64,000 bases of DNA from NCBI GenBank assembly GCA_011056555.1, contig DSEQ01000001.1, positions 1 through 64,000 on the forward strand, in the 5' to 3' direction. This stretch comes from Candidatus Zixiibacteriota bacterium. GTDB taxonomy: Bacteria > Zixibacteria > MSB-5A5 > JAABVY01. Below, in pieces: positions 56,018 to 63,952 of the stretch (positions within the stretch are counted from its first letter, which is position 1; every line of letters starts with the position of its first letter). Below the pieces are notes generated by a model that was not told the origin of the DNA, searched no databases, and saw only the letters and a list, made by a program, of their open reading frames with translations. The position numbers were made by a program, and so were the translations under genes.

Positions 56018-56584
56018 TTAGCGGCCGTTCGAAATGGTAACCGGAACCGGATTGGAGAGCATATCCAGCACAGGCGAGGTCTTCTTGACATGTGCCCAGA
56101 GTTCCTCGACCTTTTCCGGCGGAGCATCACAGTCCACACGATATTTCAGATTGATATCCTTGTAGCCCGGACGGACCTGGTCCGAAAGCCCTAGGAAACC
56201 ATGCAGATCCATCTTCCCCTCAAGGTCGAACTCGAGATTCTTGACATTGATACCCTGAGCCGCGGCATTGTAAGAAAATCCCACTGCCAGACACGATGCC
56301 AGCGCATGAAGCACCGATTCAACTGCATTGGGGGCCTTGTTAGAGCCGAGTAATACCGGCGGCTCATCACCGTCCATAACAAACTCTCTGCTCCGGGACT
56401 TATCTTCCTGCCCTGCGCCATAAAAGCCCTTTATCATGGTTTGGGAATAGCCCCCATCGAGCCATTTAGTCGAGGCGCGGAAATTGAACTGTGCCAGTTC
56501 CGGGTTCTCCTTGATAGCGTTGATAGTATCAACAAGCTGTTCGACATTTACACCGTTGGGATAAGTTTTCTCTTTAGTGGACAT
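56018..56584 (-). CDS. OsmC/Ohr-family protein
   Basis: The track start at 56695 is too early. The ATG at 56584 has AGGAGAG upstream. The 188-residue product has VESVLHALASCLAVGF with the first catalytic Cys of OsmC proteins. The second Cys position reads KTSPVLDMLSNPVPV, with Ser in its place, as in a common OsmC subgroup. It may be a peroxide or thiol-related protein with one active Cys. It is transcribed alone. Confidence 0.85.
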   Translation of the reverse strand: MSTKEKTYPNGVNVEQLVDTINAIKENPELAQFNFRASTKWLDGGYSQTMIKGFYGAGQEDKSRSREFVMDGDEPPVLLGSNKAPNAVESVLHALASCLAVGFSYNAAAQGINVKNLEFDLEGKMDLHGFLGLSDQVRPGYKDINLKYRVDCDAPPEKVEELWAHVKKTSPVLDMLSNPVPVTISNGR

Positions 56585-56816
56585 ATTCTCTCCTGTTTTT
56601 AATGGTGAACAAAAAAGCGGGCGACAGATGCTGGTTATCGCCCGTGTTTTAATCTTGTAATTGAAATCCCGGCCTGATGGTTCCCGTATGTCCATATTTT
56701 TAAATGGATACGGGAGTTTCCCGTCCAGAATGCGGGATATCGTTGCGAGAATGAAAACCCCGGGCGTTGCGGAAACGTATTGTTAATTAGTATTCATTGG
56801 TATTGAGGAGGATATT

Positions 56817-57176
56817 ATGGGATTGGTTATTCTTGAGGAACTTCCCAGGATCGTTATCGCGGACGGGATTAATGGCAAGGCCGTGACAGCCGGTACGATG
56901 ACTGTTATGCATGTCAACCTGGATAAGGGCGCGATCGTTCCGGAGCATTCACATTACCATGAGCAGGTCGTGAATGTTATCGAGGGTGAACTGGAGCTCA
57001 CGGTCGATGGCGAGAAGTTCAGTTTAACGGCGGGTAAGGTTATGGTTCTGCCGCCCAACATCGTGCATTCAGGGCGGGCGAAGACCGAGGTGAGGGTGAT
57101 CGATGTGTTCCATCCGGTGCGGGAGGATTTCGCCGGTTCAGATTTTGGCGGATACAGCCAATCGGATGCCGATTGA
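56817..57176 (+). CDS. Cupin-domain protein
   Basis: This 119-residue small beta-barrel has both cupin motifs: IVPEHSHYHEQVVNVIEGELEL (metal ligands His, His, Glu) and VMVLPPNIVHSG (last His). GAGGAGG lies 7 nt before the ATG. It is a single-domain cytoplasmic protein that could be a sugar or quercetinase-type binding protein. The substrate is unknown. Confidence 0.87.
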   Translation: MGLVILEELPRIVIADGINGKAVTAGTMTVMHVNLDKGAIVPEHSHYHEQVVNVIEGELELTVDGEKFSLTAGKVMVLPPNIVHSGRAKTEVRVIDVFHPVREDFAGSDFGGYSQSDAD

Positions 57177-57186
57177 TATGGCTGAT

Positions 57187-57212
57187 AAAAAAACCCGCCG
57201 GTAAATGACGGG
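57187..57212 (-). terminator. Intrinsic terminator of the small membrane protein gene
   Basis: On the minus strand CCCGTC-atttacc-GGCGGG is followed by TTTTTTT. It lies about 30 nt past the stop at 57243. It also lies 11 nt after the cupin gene stop, which ends from the other side. Confidence 0.75.
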
Positions 57213-57242
57213 CTTAATCTCTGGTACTGGGCAATCGTCCTC

Positions 57243-57500
57243 TTAGACCGGTGTTGTCTTGGCGAGCTTGGTCAGGGCCTGTCTTGCTTCCTCGAGACGT
57301 TCTCGCAGGGACACAATTTCCTCTTCCATTTGTTCAGTCTGGCTGGCTCTCTTTTTGATCAATACCCTGAACAAGAGCCCCAGCGAAACGAGCATAAACA
57401 TTATCGCGTTTGCACTGCGGAAGACCTGTCCATAGTTGAATATGCTGTCGAGCAAAGCCATAACACCCAGGGCAAATAGAATCATACACCATACAAGCAT
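57243..57500 (-). CDS. Small membrane protein with C-terminal coiled coil
   Basis: This 85-residue protein has two membrane helices (about 1-18 and 30-48) joined by a short loop, then a charged heptad-like helix (QMEEEIVSLRERLEEARQALTKL) in the cytoplasm. AAGGAG lies upstream. It is similar in build to small envelope proteins of phage-shock or LiaF-like type but matches no family I know. Confidence 0.6.
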   Translation of the reverse strand: MLVWCMILFALGVMALLDSIFNYGQVFRSANAIMFMLVSLGLLFRVLIKKRASQTEQMEEEIVSLRERLEEARQALTKLAKTTPV

Positions 57501-57645
57501 TGTAATCTCCTTAGCGGCATCAGATTTTTGGAATCATAGACCTATTTTTATATCGGCTGTTTAGATTAATAATATACTTTTTTTGATTGGATTAGAAACC
57601 GGCCATAAATGGCGGGTCACCAATATTGATATCATAACGAATCCC

Positions 57646-57692
57646 GTCATTGCGAGGAGCCCCGACATTGCCGAGGGCGACGTGGCAATCTC
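57646..57692. repeat. Partial GTCATTGCGAG element
   Basis: GTCATTGCGAG starts it and GTGGCAATCTC ends it, as in the left half of the element at 35868-35983. The right half is not present. Confidence 0.6.
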
Positions 57693-57712
57693 ATATTTTC
57701 GATGCAGAAATC

Positions 57713-57796
57713 GTAGGGCAGGTTCCCTGCGAACCTGCCAACGCTGAAAACGAGGTCAATAATGAAATAGGCAGGACCACAGGGGTCCTGCCCTAC
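57713..57796. repeat. Double-hairpin intergenic repeat, copy 3 (complete)
   Basis: GTAGGG is followed by CAGGTTC-cctgc-GAACCTG, a spacer of about 33 nt, then GGCAGGACC and GGTCCTGCC around a 4-nt centre, and CCCTAC. Both ends (GTAGGGCAGG and CCTGCCCTAC) pair too. Confidence 0.75.
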
Positions 57797-57924
57797 CTCT
57801 TATAGCTCGTGCGCGGCCATGTCGGGTCAGATGGAGTACGTCCTCGTGCGGCGCTTCTTTTGAGTTAGTGGGCGGCGTACCTCCCGGTGCGCCGCGAGTG
57901 AGGAATTTTGTTTCCTATGTAGTG

Positions 57925-57964
57925 AGTTTGTATTTAGGAGCAACATAGCAGGATGCCCGGCTAA
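57925..57964 (+). repeat. 40-bp direct repeat, first copy
   Basis: Matches the second copy at 58015-58054 at 35 of 40 positions, all five differences being transitions. Both copies end in AGCAGGATGCCCGGCTAA, and both are followed by a word CATG(T)GGGGTA. Confidence 0.75.
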
Positions 57965-58014
57965 ATCAGTCAGGCGCCTGACCTTCGGCCCACATTTCAT
58001 GTGGGGTACCAGTT

Positions 58015-58054
58015 AGTTTACATTTAAGAACAACACAGCAGGATGCCCGGCTAA
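58015..58054 (+). repeat. 40-bp direct repeat, second copy
   Basis: Second copy of the 57925-57964 repeat. It lies 47 nt before the AT-rich nuclease gene. Confidence 0.75.
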
Positions 58055-58101
58055 TCCCATGTTTTCATGTGGGGTATAGGTGAATTATTAGGAAATAATA
58101 A

Positions 58102-59097
58102 TTGACGAATTTATCTTTTTGTATAAATATGAAGTGTGAATTGATTATTAAAAGCTACATAAACTCACATTGGATTAGGGAAATGAAGAAAAGGATTTCT
58201 CCTGCAGCCATACAATGTTTAAAGGAAGCTTTGACTTATATTTTTTGGTATAAGCGTGATCTAAGAAGCTTTTTGTATCATGCTTTAGAGTCATCAAATA
58301 TTCTGGCTAGAATAAATTGGGATGATCTAAAGCGAAATATTGCCCATGATTTGGTTAATGAGCTAATGAAGGATCAGGAAAAATATCAAACAGAAATCAT
58401 TGATTTGATGAATGAAGTTTGCCAAATGGAGGATTTTTCTCACCTGCGTCGCCTAGATGATGGAAAGAAGAAAGAAACCCTTGCAAAAGAAGCTGTATCC
58501 GCTCTCAGAAAGCAGTTTGTTGGACATCAACAACTCGTAGAGGAAATAAAGCAAATGGAACTACGAAGAGAAAGGGCTCATAAAAAATCAATGCAGATTC
58601 AGGCCGTACAACAAAAGCTCAATGAGCTATCAAGTGAATATGCTTTATTACTAGGATCAACTGAACCAAATAAAAGGGGATATAGATTAGAGAAAATATT
58701 GCGAGAGCTATTCGAAATATTTGATTTGGATCCAAAAGCTTCATTTAAAATAACTGGTGAACAGATAGATGGGGCCTTCTCCTTTGAAATGACAGACTAT
58801 CTACTGGAAGCAAAATGGCAAAAAAGTCCCGTTGCTGCAAGAGACATGGACAGCCTTACGGGAAAATTATCTAGAAAGCTTGACAATACATTGGGACTAT
58901 TTATTTCAATTAATGGATTCGCTCAAGATTCTGTAAAAGCAGTTTCATCTGGCAGACGCCTGATAATATTGATGGATGGAAGCGATTTAATGGCAGTTTT
59001 GGAAGCACGCATAGATTTAGGCCAGTTATTACTCCGCAAAAGACGGAACGCTGCCGAGACTGGCAATATTTACCTTCGTTTTCATGAATTTCTATAA
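58102..59097 (+). CDS. PD-(D/E)xK restriction-endonuclease-like protein
   Basis: This protein of up to 331 residues starts at TTG (58102) with AGGA upstream, or at ATG 58183 (MKKRISPAA). It has an N-terminal helical domain with ALTYIFWYKRDLRSFL, a coiled coil around residues 150-185 and a nuclease domain. In the latter, EQIDGAFSFE...YLLEAKW gives the D...ExK core. The end RKRRNAAETGNIYL is conserved in similar proteins as I recall them. It probably cuts DNA in a defence setting. The gene is AT-rich and lies behind direct repeats, which suggests transfer. Confidence 0.75.
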   Translation: MTNLSFCINMKCELIIKSYINSHWIREMKKRISPAAIQCLKEALTYIFWYKRDLRSFLYHALESSNILARINWDDLKRNIAHDLVNELMKDQEKYQTEIIDLMNEVCQMEDFSHLRRLDDGKKKETLAKEAVSALRKQFVGHQQLVEEIKQMELRRERAHKKSMQIQAVQQKLNELSSEYALLLGSTEPNKRGYRLEKILRELFEIFDLDPKASFKITGEQIDGAFSFEMTDYLLEAKWQKSPVAARDMDSLTGKLSRKLDNTLGLFISINGFAQDSVKAVSSGRRLIILMDGSDLMAVLEARIDLGQLLLRKRRNAAETGNIYLRFHEFL

Positions 59098-59187
59098 TGG
59101 TTTTCATATGGACGCCTTAGTTTATTCTTACTTATAAATGCATAGTCATAAGCACATAAGGTTTTAATTAATTGCTTGGGAGGGAAA

Positions 59188-60045
59188 ATGAATTTTACCG
59201 ACTTGGAGGAGAACAAGAAGCAATTTCGCATTCTATTAAGCGGAATGATGGAAATGCCCGAATCCATAAAAGGAACCAAAATAGAGGGCGATTACCTAAA
59301 ATTGCAGGATGCTGAAAGTATATATAAAAAAACAATTAATCATTGTATTTCCATTTATCATCTTATTGGAGAATCAGAGGTACCCGAATTTGGAATTAGG
59401 ATCCTAGATTATTCATCAATAAGAATCCTCACACGTGCTGTTCATGAAGCCGTCTTAGTATTTTACTATTTATTCATTGATCCAACTACTATAGATGAGG
59501 AAAATTTTCGGTACTACATTTATTCTCTTAATGAAGCCGTAAAGCTTCTGGATATGCCATTTGAGACTATTGATAAAGAAATGAAAAAAGCATGGAGGGA
59601 TGATAAGAAGGATGTCATTGATAAATGCACGAAAACTCTAAAAGCCAATTCCCTCTATAAAGAATTAAAGGAAAAAAGCAAAAAGAAACTGCTTGATGGA
59701 AAAAGAAACTGGCGTCCTTCCTGGGCTGAAATGGGCGAAAAGGCGGGTTTGAGAGAATTACATGCTAAGTGGAATTACTCCTTATTATGCGGGGATGCAC
59801 ATTCTTCAAGTTTTAGTTTACTTCAGGTTAGAGGAATTCAATCGTTGGTTGATAGGCATTTCAGCGTTGTTGCAGATTTGCAGGTCTTAATGATATTAAT
59901 GACCAAGCAGATAAAATTTTACTCTCGTGTGTTCAATCCGGCTACTAAATTTTTGGAATCCAAGGAAAACAAAGAGCTTAGAAATGTAATGGAAATATGG
60001 GACTACATCGGAAGCGAGGAAATCGCCAAACCAGTGAGGGATTAA
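59188..60045 (+). CDS. DUF5677-like helical protein
   Basis: The track start at 59176 is TTG; the ATG at 59188 follows GGGAGGG. The 285-residue product is all helical, with SSIRILTRAVHEAVLVFYYLF at about residues 80-100 and YSLLCGDAHSSSFS near 205, a pattern like DUF5677 proteins. It is lysine-rich and AT-rich like the preceding nuclease gene and lies 90 nt behind it. The pair seems one acquired unit. The function is unknown. Confidence 0.55.
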   Translation: MNFTDLEENKKQFRILLSGMMEMPESIKGTKIEGDYLKLQDAESIYKKTINHCISIYHLIGESEVPEFGIRILDYSSIRILTRAVHEAVLVFYYLFIDPTTIDEENFRYYIYSLNEAVKLLDMPFETIDKEMKKAWRDDKKDVIDKCTKTLKANSLYKELKEKSKKKLLDGKRNWRPSWAEMGEKAGLRELHAKWNYSLLCGDAHSSSFSLLQVRGIQSLVDRHFSVVADLQVLMILMTKQIKFYSRVFNPATKFLESKENKELRNVMEIWDYIGSEEIAKPVRD

Positions 60046-60125
60046 AATGAAAAATAATTGTATTTTAAAACATCTTATCCAAATTCAGAAACTTGGCGTA
60101 ACCTAAAAACAGTCGGATTCGCCTC

Positions 60126-61511
60126 CTACCGCAATATCTTCGAGATAAACTCCTCTACTTCGGGGACGCCGCCCTGCCAGATTAAATAGCCGTCGAAGGG
60201 TTCGCGTTCGGTGATCTCGTCGTTGATCGGTGTCAGCATCATCTTGCGGACCTCCTCACGCTCGGTGGTGTGCGCCAGAACCCATCCCAGCTTGATATAG
60301 GCCACCTCGGGCAGCATGTTCTCCATTGGCATGATACCGATGTCCAGGAGATCGCGTCCGGTGTCGTAAACATACATCTGCACATAACCCCATAAGGTCT
60401 GCACAGTCATGACAACCTGCACGCCCTTCTCAACCGCCTTGCGGATCGGCTCGTACAAGGGCTTGTTCACATGCCCCAGGCCGGTGCCGGCAATCACTAT
60501 TCCCTTGTAGCCGTTGTCCACCAGGGATTCAATAATATCCGGACGCATGTTGGGGTAGTAGTACACGATCGAAACCATCTCCTCGAAAACAGCATCGATC
60601 TTCGGCTTGCGGTTCATGTCGCGGCGCTTGTAATCCTTCTTGATCGGCGTGACCTTCTCCGGCGTAACCATAGCAATCGGGATATCCCCCAGGGTGCGGA
60701 AGGTGGAACGATACGAGGAATGCATCTTGCGCACACGGGTGCCCTTGTGCAGAAGATTGTACTGATCGGAGGTGGGGCCGAACATACATACGGTCACCTC
60801 GGCGATATCGGAATGCGCCGCGGTATGACAGGCACATTGCAGATTGAAGGCGGCATCCGAGGAGGGACGGTCGGATGATCTCTGCGAACCGACTATAACT
60901 ATCGGCACGGGCGAATCCTGCACCATGAATGATAATGCCGCGGCGGTGTGGTGCATGGCGTCGGTGCCATGGCCGATGACTATGCCGTCCACGCCGTTCT
61001 CGATCTCCTCGCCGATCTTTTTGGCTGTGAACATATATTGCTCCGGGCCCATATTCTCGGAGAAGACTCCGTAAAGCTTCTCGGTTTTGAGATTGCAGAT
61101 GTCCGCCAGCTCCGGCACCGCGCCGTAAAGCTCGCCCGGGGTGAAGGCGGGTATAACCGCGCCGGTACGATAGTCCAGACGCGAGGCGATAGTCCCGCCG
61201 GTACCTAATAAGGTAACATTGGGCTTGGCCGGATCACGCGGGAACTCCGACTCGGGAATCTTGTAGTGTGCTTCCTTGTGGCCGATCTCCCGGATGTTTT
61301 GAATATTCTCGGCCAGCACACCGACATTGTAACCGTTGGACATCTTCAAAACCAGGTGACAATCGTCGGCAGTCTCCGAGCGCGGGAGTATCACACCGGC
61401 AAAAACTCCCTTGGTCGTTTCCACCTCGACATCGGACCAGACATAGACATTGAAATTCTTCAGAACCGAAAGGGCCGGGCCGCGGTAGCCCTTGTATTTA
61501 TCATCAGCCAT
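60126..61511 (-). CDS. gatD: Glu-tRNA(Gln) amidotransferase subunit D, archaeal type
   Basis: GatD releases ammonia from glutamine or asparagine for the GatE-catalysed conversion of Glu-tRNA(Gln). The 461-residue product has an N-terminal beta domain of about 80 residues that is special to GatD and absent from L-asparaginases. An asparaginase fold follows with LLGTGGTIASR (nucleophile Thr) at about 100-110 and GHGTDAMHHTA with the second Thr-Asp pair. GatE is not in the window. GAGGTG lies 7 nt before the ATG. A strong hairpin with T-tract lies 66 nt upstream. Bacteria normally use GatCAB. Confidence 0.88.
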   Translation of the reverse strand: MADDKYKGYRGPALSVLKNFNVYVWSDVEVETTKGVFAGVILPRSETADDCHLVLKMSNGYNVGVLAENIQNIREIGHKEAHYKIPESEFPRDPAKPNVTLLGTGGTIASRLDYRTGAVIPAFTPGELYGAVPELADICNLKTEKLYGVFSENMGPEQYMFTAKKIGEEIENGVDGIVIGHGTDAMHHTAAALSFMVQDSPVPIVIVGSQRSSDRPSSDAAFNLQCACHTAAHSDIAEVTVCMFGPTSDQYNLLHKGTRVRKMHSSYRSTFRTLGDIPIAMVTPEKVTPIKKDYKRRDMNRKPKIDAVFEEMVSIVYYYPNMRPDIIESLVDNGYKGIVIAGTGLGHVNKPLYEPIRKAVEKGVQVVMTVQTLWGYVQMYVYDTGRDLLDIGIMPMENMLPEVAYIKLGWVLAHTTEREEVRKMMLTPINDEITEREPFDGYLIWQGGVPEVEEFISKILR

Positions 61512-61577
61512 ATTTCACCTCGTCAAAAATATTTGCACTGAAAATATTGAATCTTGTCATGAAAGTAAAGTGCAGAC

Positions 61578-61622
61578 AAAAAAAATATCCGGACTGGTCC
61601 GAGGGCTCGGACTAATCCGGAT
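61578..61622 (-). terminator. Strong intrinsic terminator between dtxR and gatD
   Basis: On the minus strand ATCCGGA-tta-GTCCGA-gccc-TCGGAC-cag-TCCGGAT is followed by A and TTTTTTTT. The stem has 13 pairs with one symmetrical inner loop. It lies about 150 nt downstream of a promoter and 66 nt before gatD. It may end a short RNA or act as an attenuator of gatD. Confidence 0.85.
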
Positions 61623-61766
61623 GAGATGGCAGAAACAAAAGTAAGAGGTCATAATGGCACTTATGCCATGCATGCTTTTCTTTTATTTTCAATCTTTCTT
61701 TATTTTCGATCTTTATAATCTAAAACCAAAAATCTCCTTAATAGTTCTCAATATTTCCCTTAGACA
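61578..61766 (-). ncRNA. Candidate small RNA or gatD leader
   Basis: A promoter (61800-61773) and a strong terminator (61622-61578) define a possible transcript of about 190 nt. It is A-rich in its first part and contains a second hairpin (ATGGCA-taa-GTGCCAT). A 40-codon frame inside crosses the terminator and is not credible. It is either an independent small RNA or the leader of gatD. It matches no family I know. Confidence 0.35.
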
Positions 61767-61772
61767 TTTATA

Positions 61773-61800
61773 AATATAATAGAGTTCTCTAACTTGTCAA
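61773..61800 (-). promoter_or_regulatory. Promoter with palindromic operator behind dtxR
   Basis: On the minus strand TTGACA (61800-61795) and TATATT (61778-61773) are 16 nt apart. The spacer holds TAGAG-aa-CTCTA, a short palindrome. A similar TAGAGA word lies in the spacer of the dtxR promoter, so both may be bound by the DtxR-type regulator. Confidence 0.55.
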
Positions 61801-61814
61801 GAAAAAAATAATAT

Positions 61815-62270
61815 TTATTTTGTCCGGTTTAAATATTCCGCCAGCCAGTTGCCATTATCCCCCTCATGCTCCTTGGCGAATTCCAGGAAGCGCTCGAGGT
61901 TGTCGATGGAGTTTTTGTGCAGTATATGTTCAATATTGCAGGCATCTGTCTCGGCTATATCTTCCTCAACCCCAAGGATTTTCTGGAAAAACTCGCGCAG
62001 GAGGCTGTGGCGCCTTTCGAGCCGTTTGGCCAGACGCATACCCTCTTCAGTCAGAGTGACATATCCGGATTTTTCATGCTGAACCAGGCCGCTCTGCCTG
62101 AGGCGGTCAACCGCCACCGTAACCGTGGGAGAGGCAACATCACGAAGACGGGCAATATCCTTGATACGGGCCACCGGCCTCTTTTTCTGCAGAGCGTATA
62201 TCAGCTCCACATATTCCTGCTCGAAGGTCGAATAATCTTTTACGTACTTCAGTTCGTCCATAATACCCAT
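61815..62270 (-). CDS. DtxR/MntR-family metal-dependent regulator
   Basis: This 151-residue repressor has a winged helix at about residues 20-65 (RIKDIARLRDVASPTVTVAVDRLRQSGLV) followed by the dimer and metal-binding domain (ERRHSLLREFF, then ETDACNIEHIL with Cys, Glu and His ligands). No SH3-like third domain is present, so it is of the short MntR type. It would control iron or manganese genes. The transcript start should be about 10 nt before the ATG, so the leader is very short; an ATG at 62261 is the alternative start. Confidence 0.9.
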   Translation of the reverse strand: MGIMDELKYVKDYSTFEQEYVELIYALQKKRPVARIKDIARLRDVASPTVTVAVDRLRQSGLVQHEKSGYVTLTEEGMRLAKRLERRHSLLREFFQKILGVEEDIAETDACNIEHILHKNSIDNLERFLEFAKEHEGDNGNWLAEYLNRTK

Positions 62271-62286
62271 AGATAAATTTAAAAAA

Positions 62287-62315
62287 TATATACCTCTCTA
62301 TGATACGCTTGTCAA
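62287..62315 (-). promoter_or_regulatory. Promoter of the dtxR-type gene
   Basis: On the minus strand TTGACA (62315-62310) and TATATA (62292-62287) are exactly 17 nt apart. The spacer ends in ATAGAGAGG. The ATG is 17 nt after the -10 element. Confidence 0.7.
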
Positions 62316-62361
62316 GCAATTTTTTTTGAGGGGAAATTTGCTGAATATTCCACAACCATCG

Positions 62362-63528
62362 TTATTCGGCAGACCGGGAATATTCATCCAGAGCCTGGCA
62401 GAGAAAATCGATCTGCTCCGGATGATTATAAAAATCGGCAGAAATCCTGATCAATCCCTCGCGCAATGAAGGAATTATCTTTTTGTTTACCAGAAATTTA
62501 TACAGCCCTTTCGGATCCGGACAGGTGAAGGAAAATATTGATGACCTATGCTGGATTTCCGTGCTCGATGCCATTTTATAATATTTGCTGGTTTCAAGGT
62601 AATCGATCAGTTTGTCTAAAAGGCTGAGATTGTGCTCATAAATCCGATCCACGCCGATCGAGTTTATGAGCTTGACCGAGTTGCGCATAGCGTACATCTG
62701 CAGATACGGTATCGCACTCAAGCTCAAGCGTTCCACTGACTTGCGGGGCTTCAGGTCATGTCTTATAAGGTTGGTCCAGTCCTCTTTCCAGTCGACCCCG
62801 AACCATCCCGCAAAGCCCTGCTTTACTTCAATTTTGGGATTTTCATTGAGATAGAAAAAGCCGCAACCAACCGGTGAGAGCAGCCATTTATGCGCGCCGG
62901 AGGCCAGAAGATCGATATGGCATTCCTGGACGTCAATGGGCACATTACCCATCCCCTGGATACCATCGACGATATAAAAGATATTTCGCTCTTTGCAGAT
63001 TTCGCCCAGTTTCTGGATGTCATTCCTGTAGCCGTTAAAAAACTGGATATATGATACGGAAAACAGCTTTGTTTTTTTGGTGATGGCTTTTTCGAAAATA
63101 TCGATATCGAAATGCCGGTCTGTGGACCTGATGAATTTGACCTCCACGCCTTTGGCGCGCAGATTGGTCCAGGGATAGGTGTTGGCCGGGAATTCGACAT
63201 CGGACAGAATTATCTCATCCCCTTTTCTAAAATCGATTCCGGCTGCCGCCAGGCTGAGACCATGGGAAGTGTTGTAGGCAAAGCCGACCTGATCGGGATC
63301 AGCATTTATCATCTGACCCAGCTCCTTCTTGGTTTCGCGCCAGTAATCAAAAACTCTGGGAGTAGGATCGGACAGCCGGCTCCATTCAGCGATCATTTCC
63401 ATGATGGCCTCGCGGGAAGCTTTCGGCCAGGGCCCCAGCGAAGCCGCATTAAGATAGCTCTTCTGTTTTAGTTCTGGAAATTGCTGCGCTATACGCGCTC
63501 TTTCTTCTGGAGGTAGTAATTTGTGCAT
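62362..63528 (-). CDS. Class V aminotransferase / cysteine desulfurase-like PLP enzyme
   Basis: This 388-residue fold type I PLP enzyme has YLNAASLGPWP at the N-terminus, YNTSHGLSLAA as phosphate-binding loop, VDGIQGMGNVPIDV with the aspartate that holds the pyridine, and SGAHKWLLSP with the PLP lysine near residue 215. No C-terminal cysteine loop of NifS-type enzymes is seen, so sulfur transfer is unlikely. It follows a membrane protein gene at 4 nt. The substrate is unknown. Confidence 0.85.
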   Translation of the reverse strand: MHKLLPPEERARIAQQFPELKQKSYLNAASLGPWPKASREAIMEMIAEWSRLSDPTPRVFDYWRETKKELGQMINADPDQVGFAYNTSHGLSLAAAGIDFRKGDEIILSDVEFPANTYPWTNLRAKGVEVKFIRSTDRHFDIDIFEKAITKKTKLFSVSYIQFFNGYRNDIQKLGEICKERNIFYIVDGIQGMGNVPIDVQECHIDLLASGAHKWLLSPVGCGFFYLNENPKIEVKQGFAGWFGVDWKEDWTNLIRHDLKPRKSVERLSLSAIPYLQMYAMRNSVKLINSIGVDRIYEHNLSLLDKLIDYLETSKYYKMASSTEIQHRSSIFSFTCPDPKGLYKFLVNKKIIPSLREGLIRISADFYNHPEQIDFLCQALDEYSRSAE

Positions 63529-63532
63529 AATA

Positions 63533-63952
63533 TCAGTAATTCATGTAATGGATTATGACCCCAAGCGCGGCCGTGAGCTTGAGGAGGTTAAATAACAATG
63601 TTGACACTATCAGAGGGGTCGGTAATTTCAGCCGCAGCCCCAGGCTGGTAGCGTAGGGCAGGCTGCCGAGAGCATAAGCTGCTATGCCCACAGCCACCCC
63701 GGACTTATAGCCGGAGAAGGGCATGACAGGATATACCCAGTAGTAAACCAGGGCAGGCAGTATCACGAAGAAAAAGAGGTCCGATATAAACTGCAGCAGG
63801 TACAGCTCGAGCCCCCTGCCGGCACGGCTGTCCTCGGGGATATATTCATGCAGCTTCAACAGGCTTTCTGTTATAGCTTGAATGATCGATATTATCACCA
63901 GCGGAATTGCGCCGTAGATGACTGTCACAAGAAAAATCTTAGCCATATCCAT
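63533..63952 (-). CDS. Four-span membrane protein, unknown
   Basis: This 139-residue protein has helices at about 5-27, 50-75, 85-102 and 110-135. A short charged loop (LHEYIPEDSRAGRGLE) lies between the first two. It has no motif I recognise. It lies directly before the aminotransferase gene (4-nt gap) and is probably translated with it. The ATG at 63952 is close to the window edge, so the promoter may be outside or just at it. Confidence 0.6.
   Translation of the reverse strand: MDMAKIFLVTVIYGAIPLVIISIIQAITESLLKLHEYIPEDSRAGRGLELYLLQFISDLFFFVILPALVYYWVYPVMPFSGYKSGVAVGIAAYALGSLPYATSLGLRLKLPTPLIVSTLLFNLLKLTAALGVIIHYMNY

Larger units (their letters stand above)
57501..58101. other. Repeat-rich intergenic region
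   Basis: About 600 nt without a gene. It contains a half MITE-like copy (57646-57692), a double-hairpin repeat (57713-57796), a GCGGCG palindrome (about 57870-57895) and two direct repeats of 40 bp (57925-57964, 58015-58054). It ends at an AT-rich pair of genes. Confidence 0.5.

Noticed and set aside
57925-58054. Two 40-bp repeats as a CRISPR array
   Set aside because: Only two copies with five differences, a 50-nt gap and no cas genes; taken as a degenerate direct repeat.
60126-61511. Plain L-asparaginase
   Set aside because: The protein is over 100 residues longer and carries the N-terminal beta domain special to GatD.
61580-61700. 40-codon ORF starting near 61676 on the minus strand
   Set aside because: It reads through the full terminator hairpin and T-tract and has no binding site.
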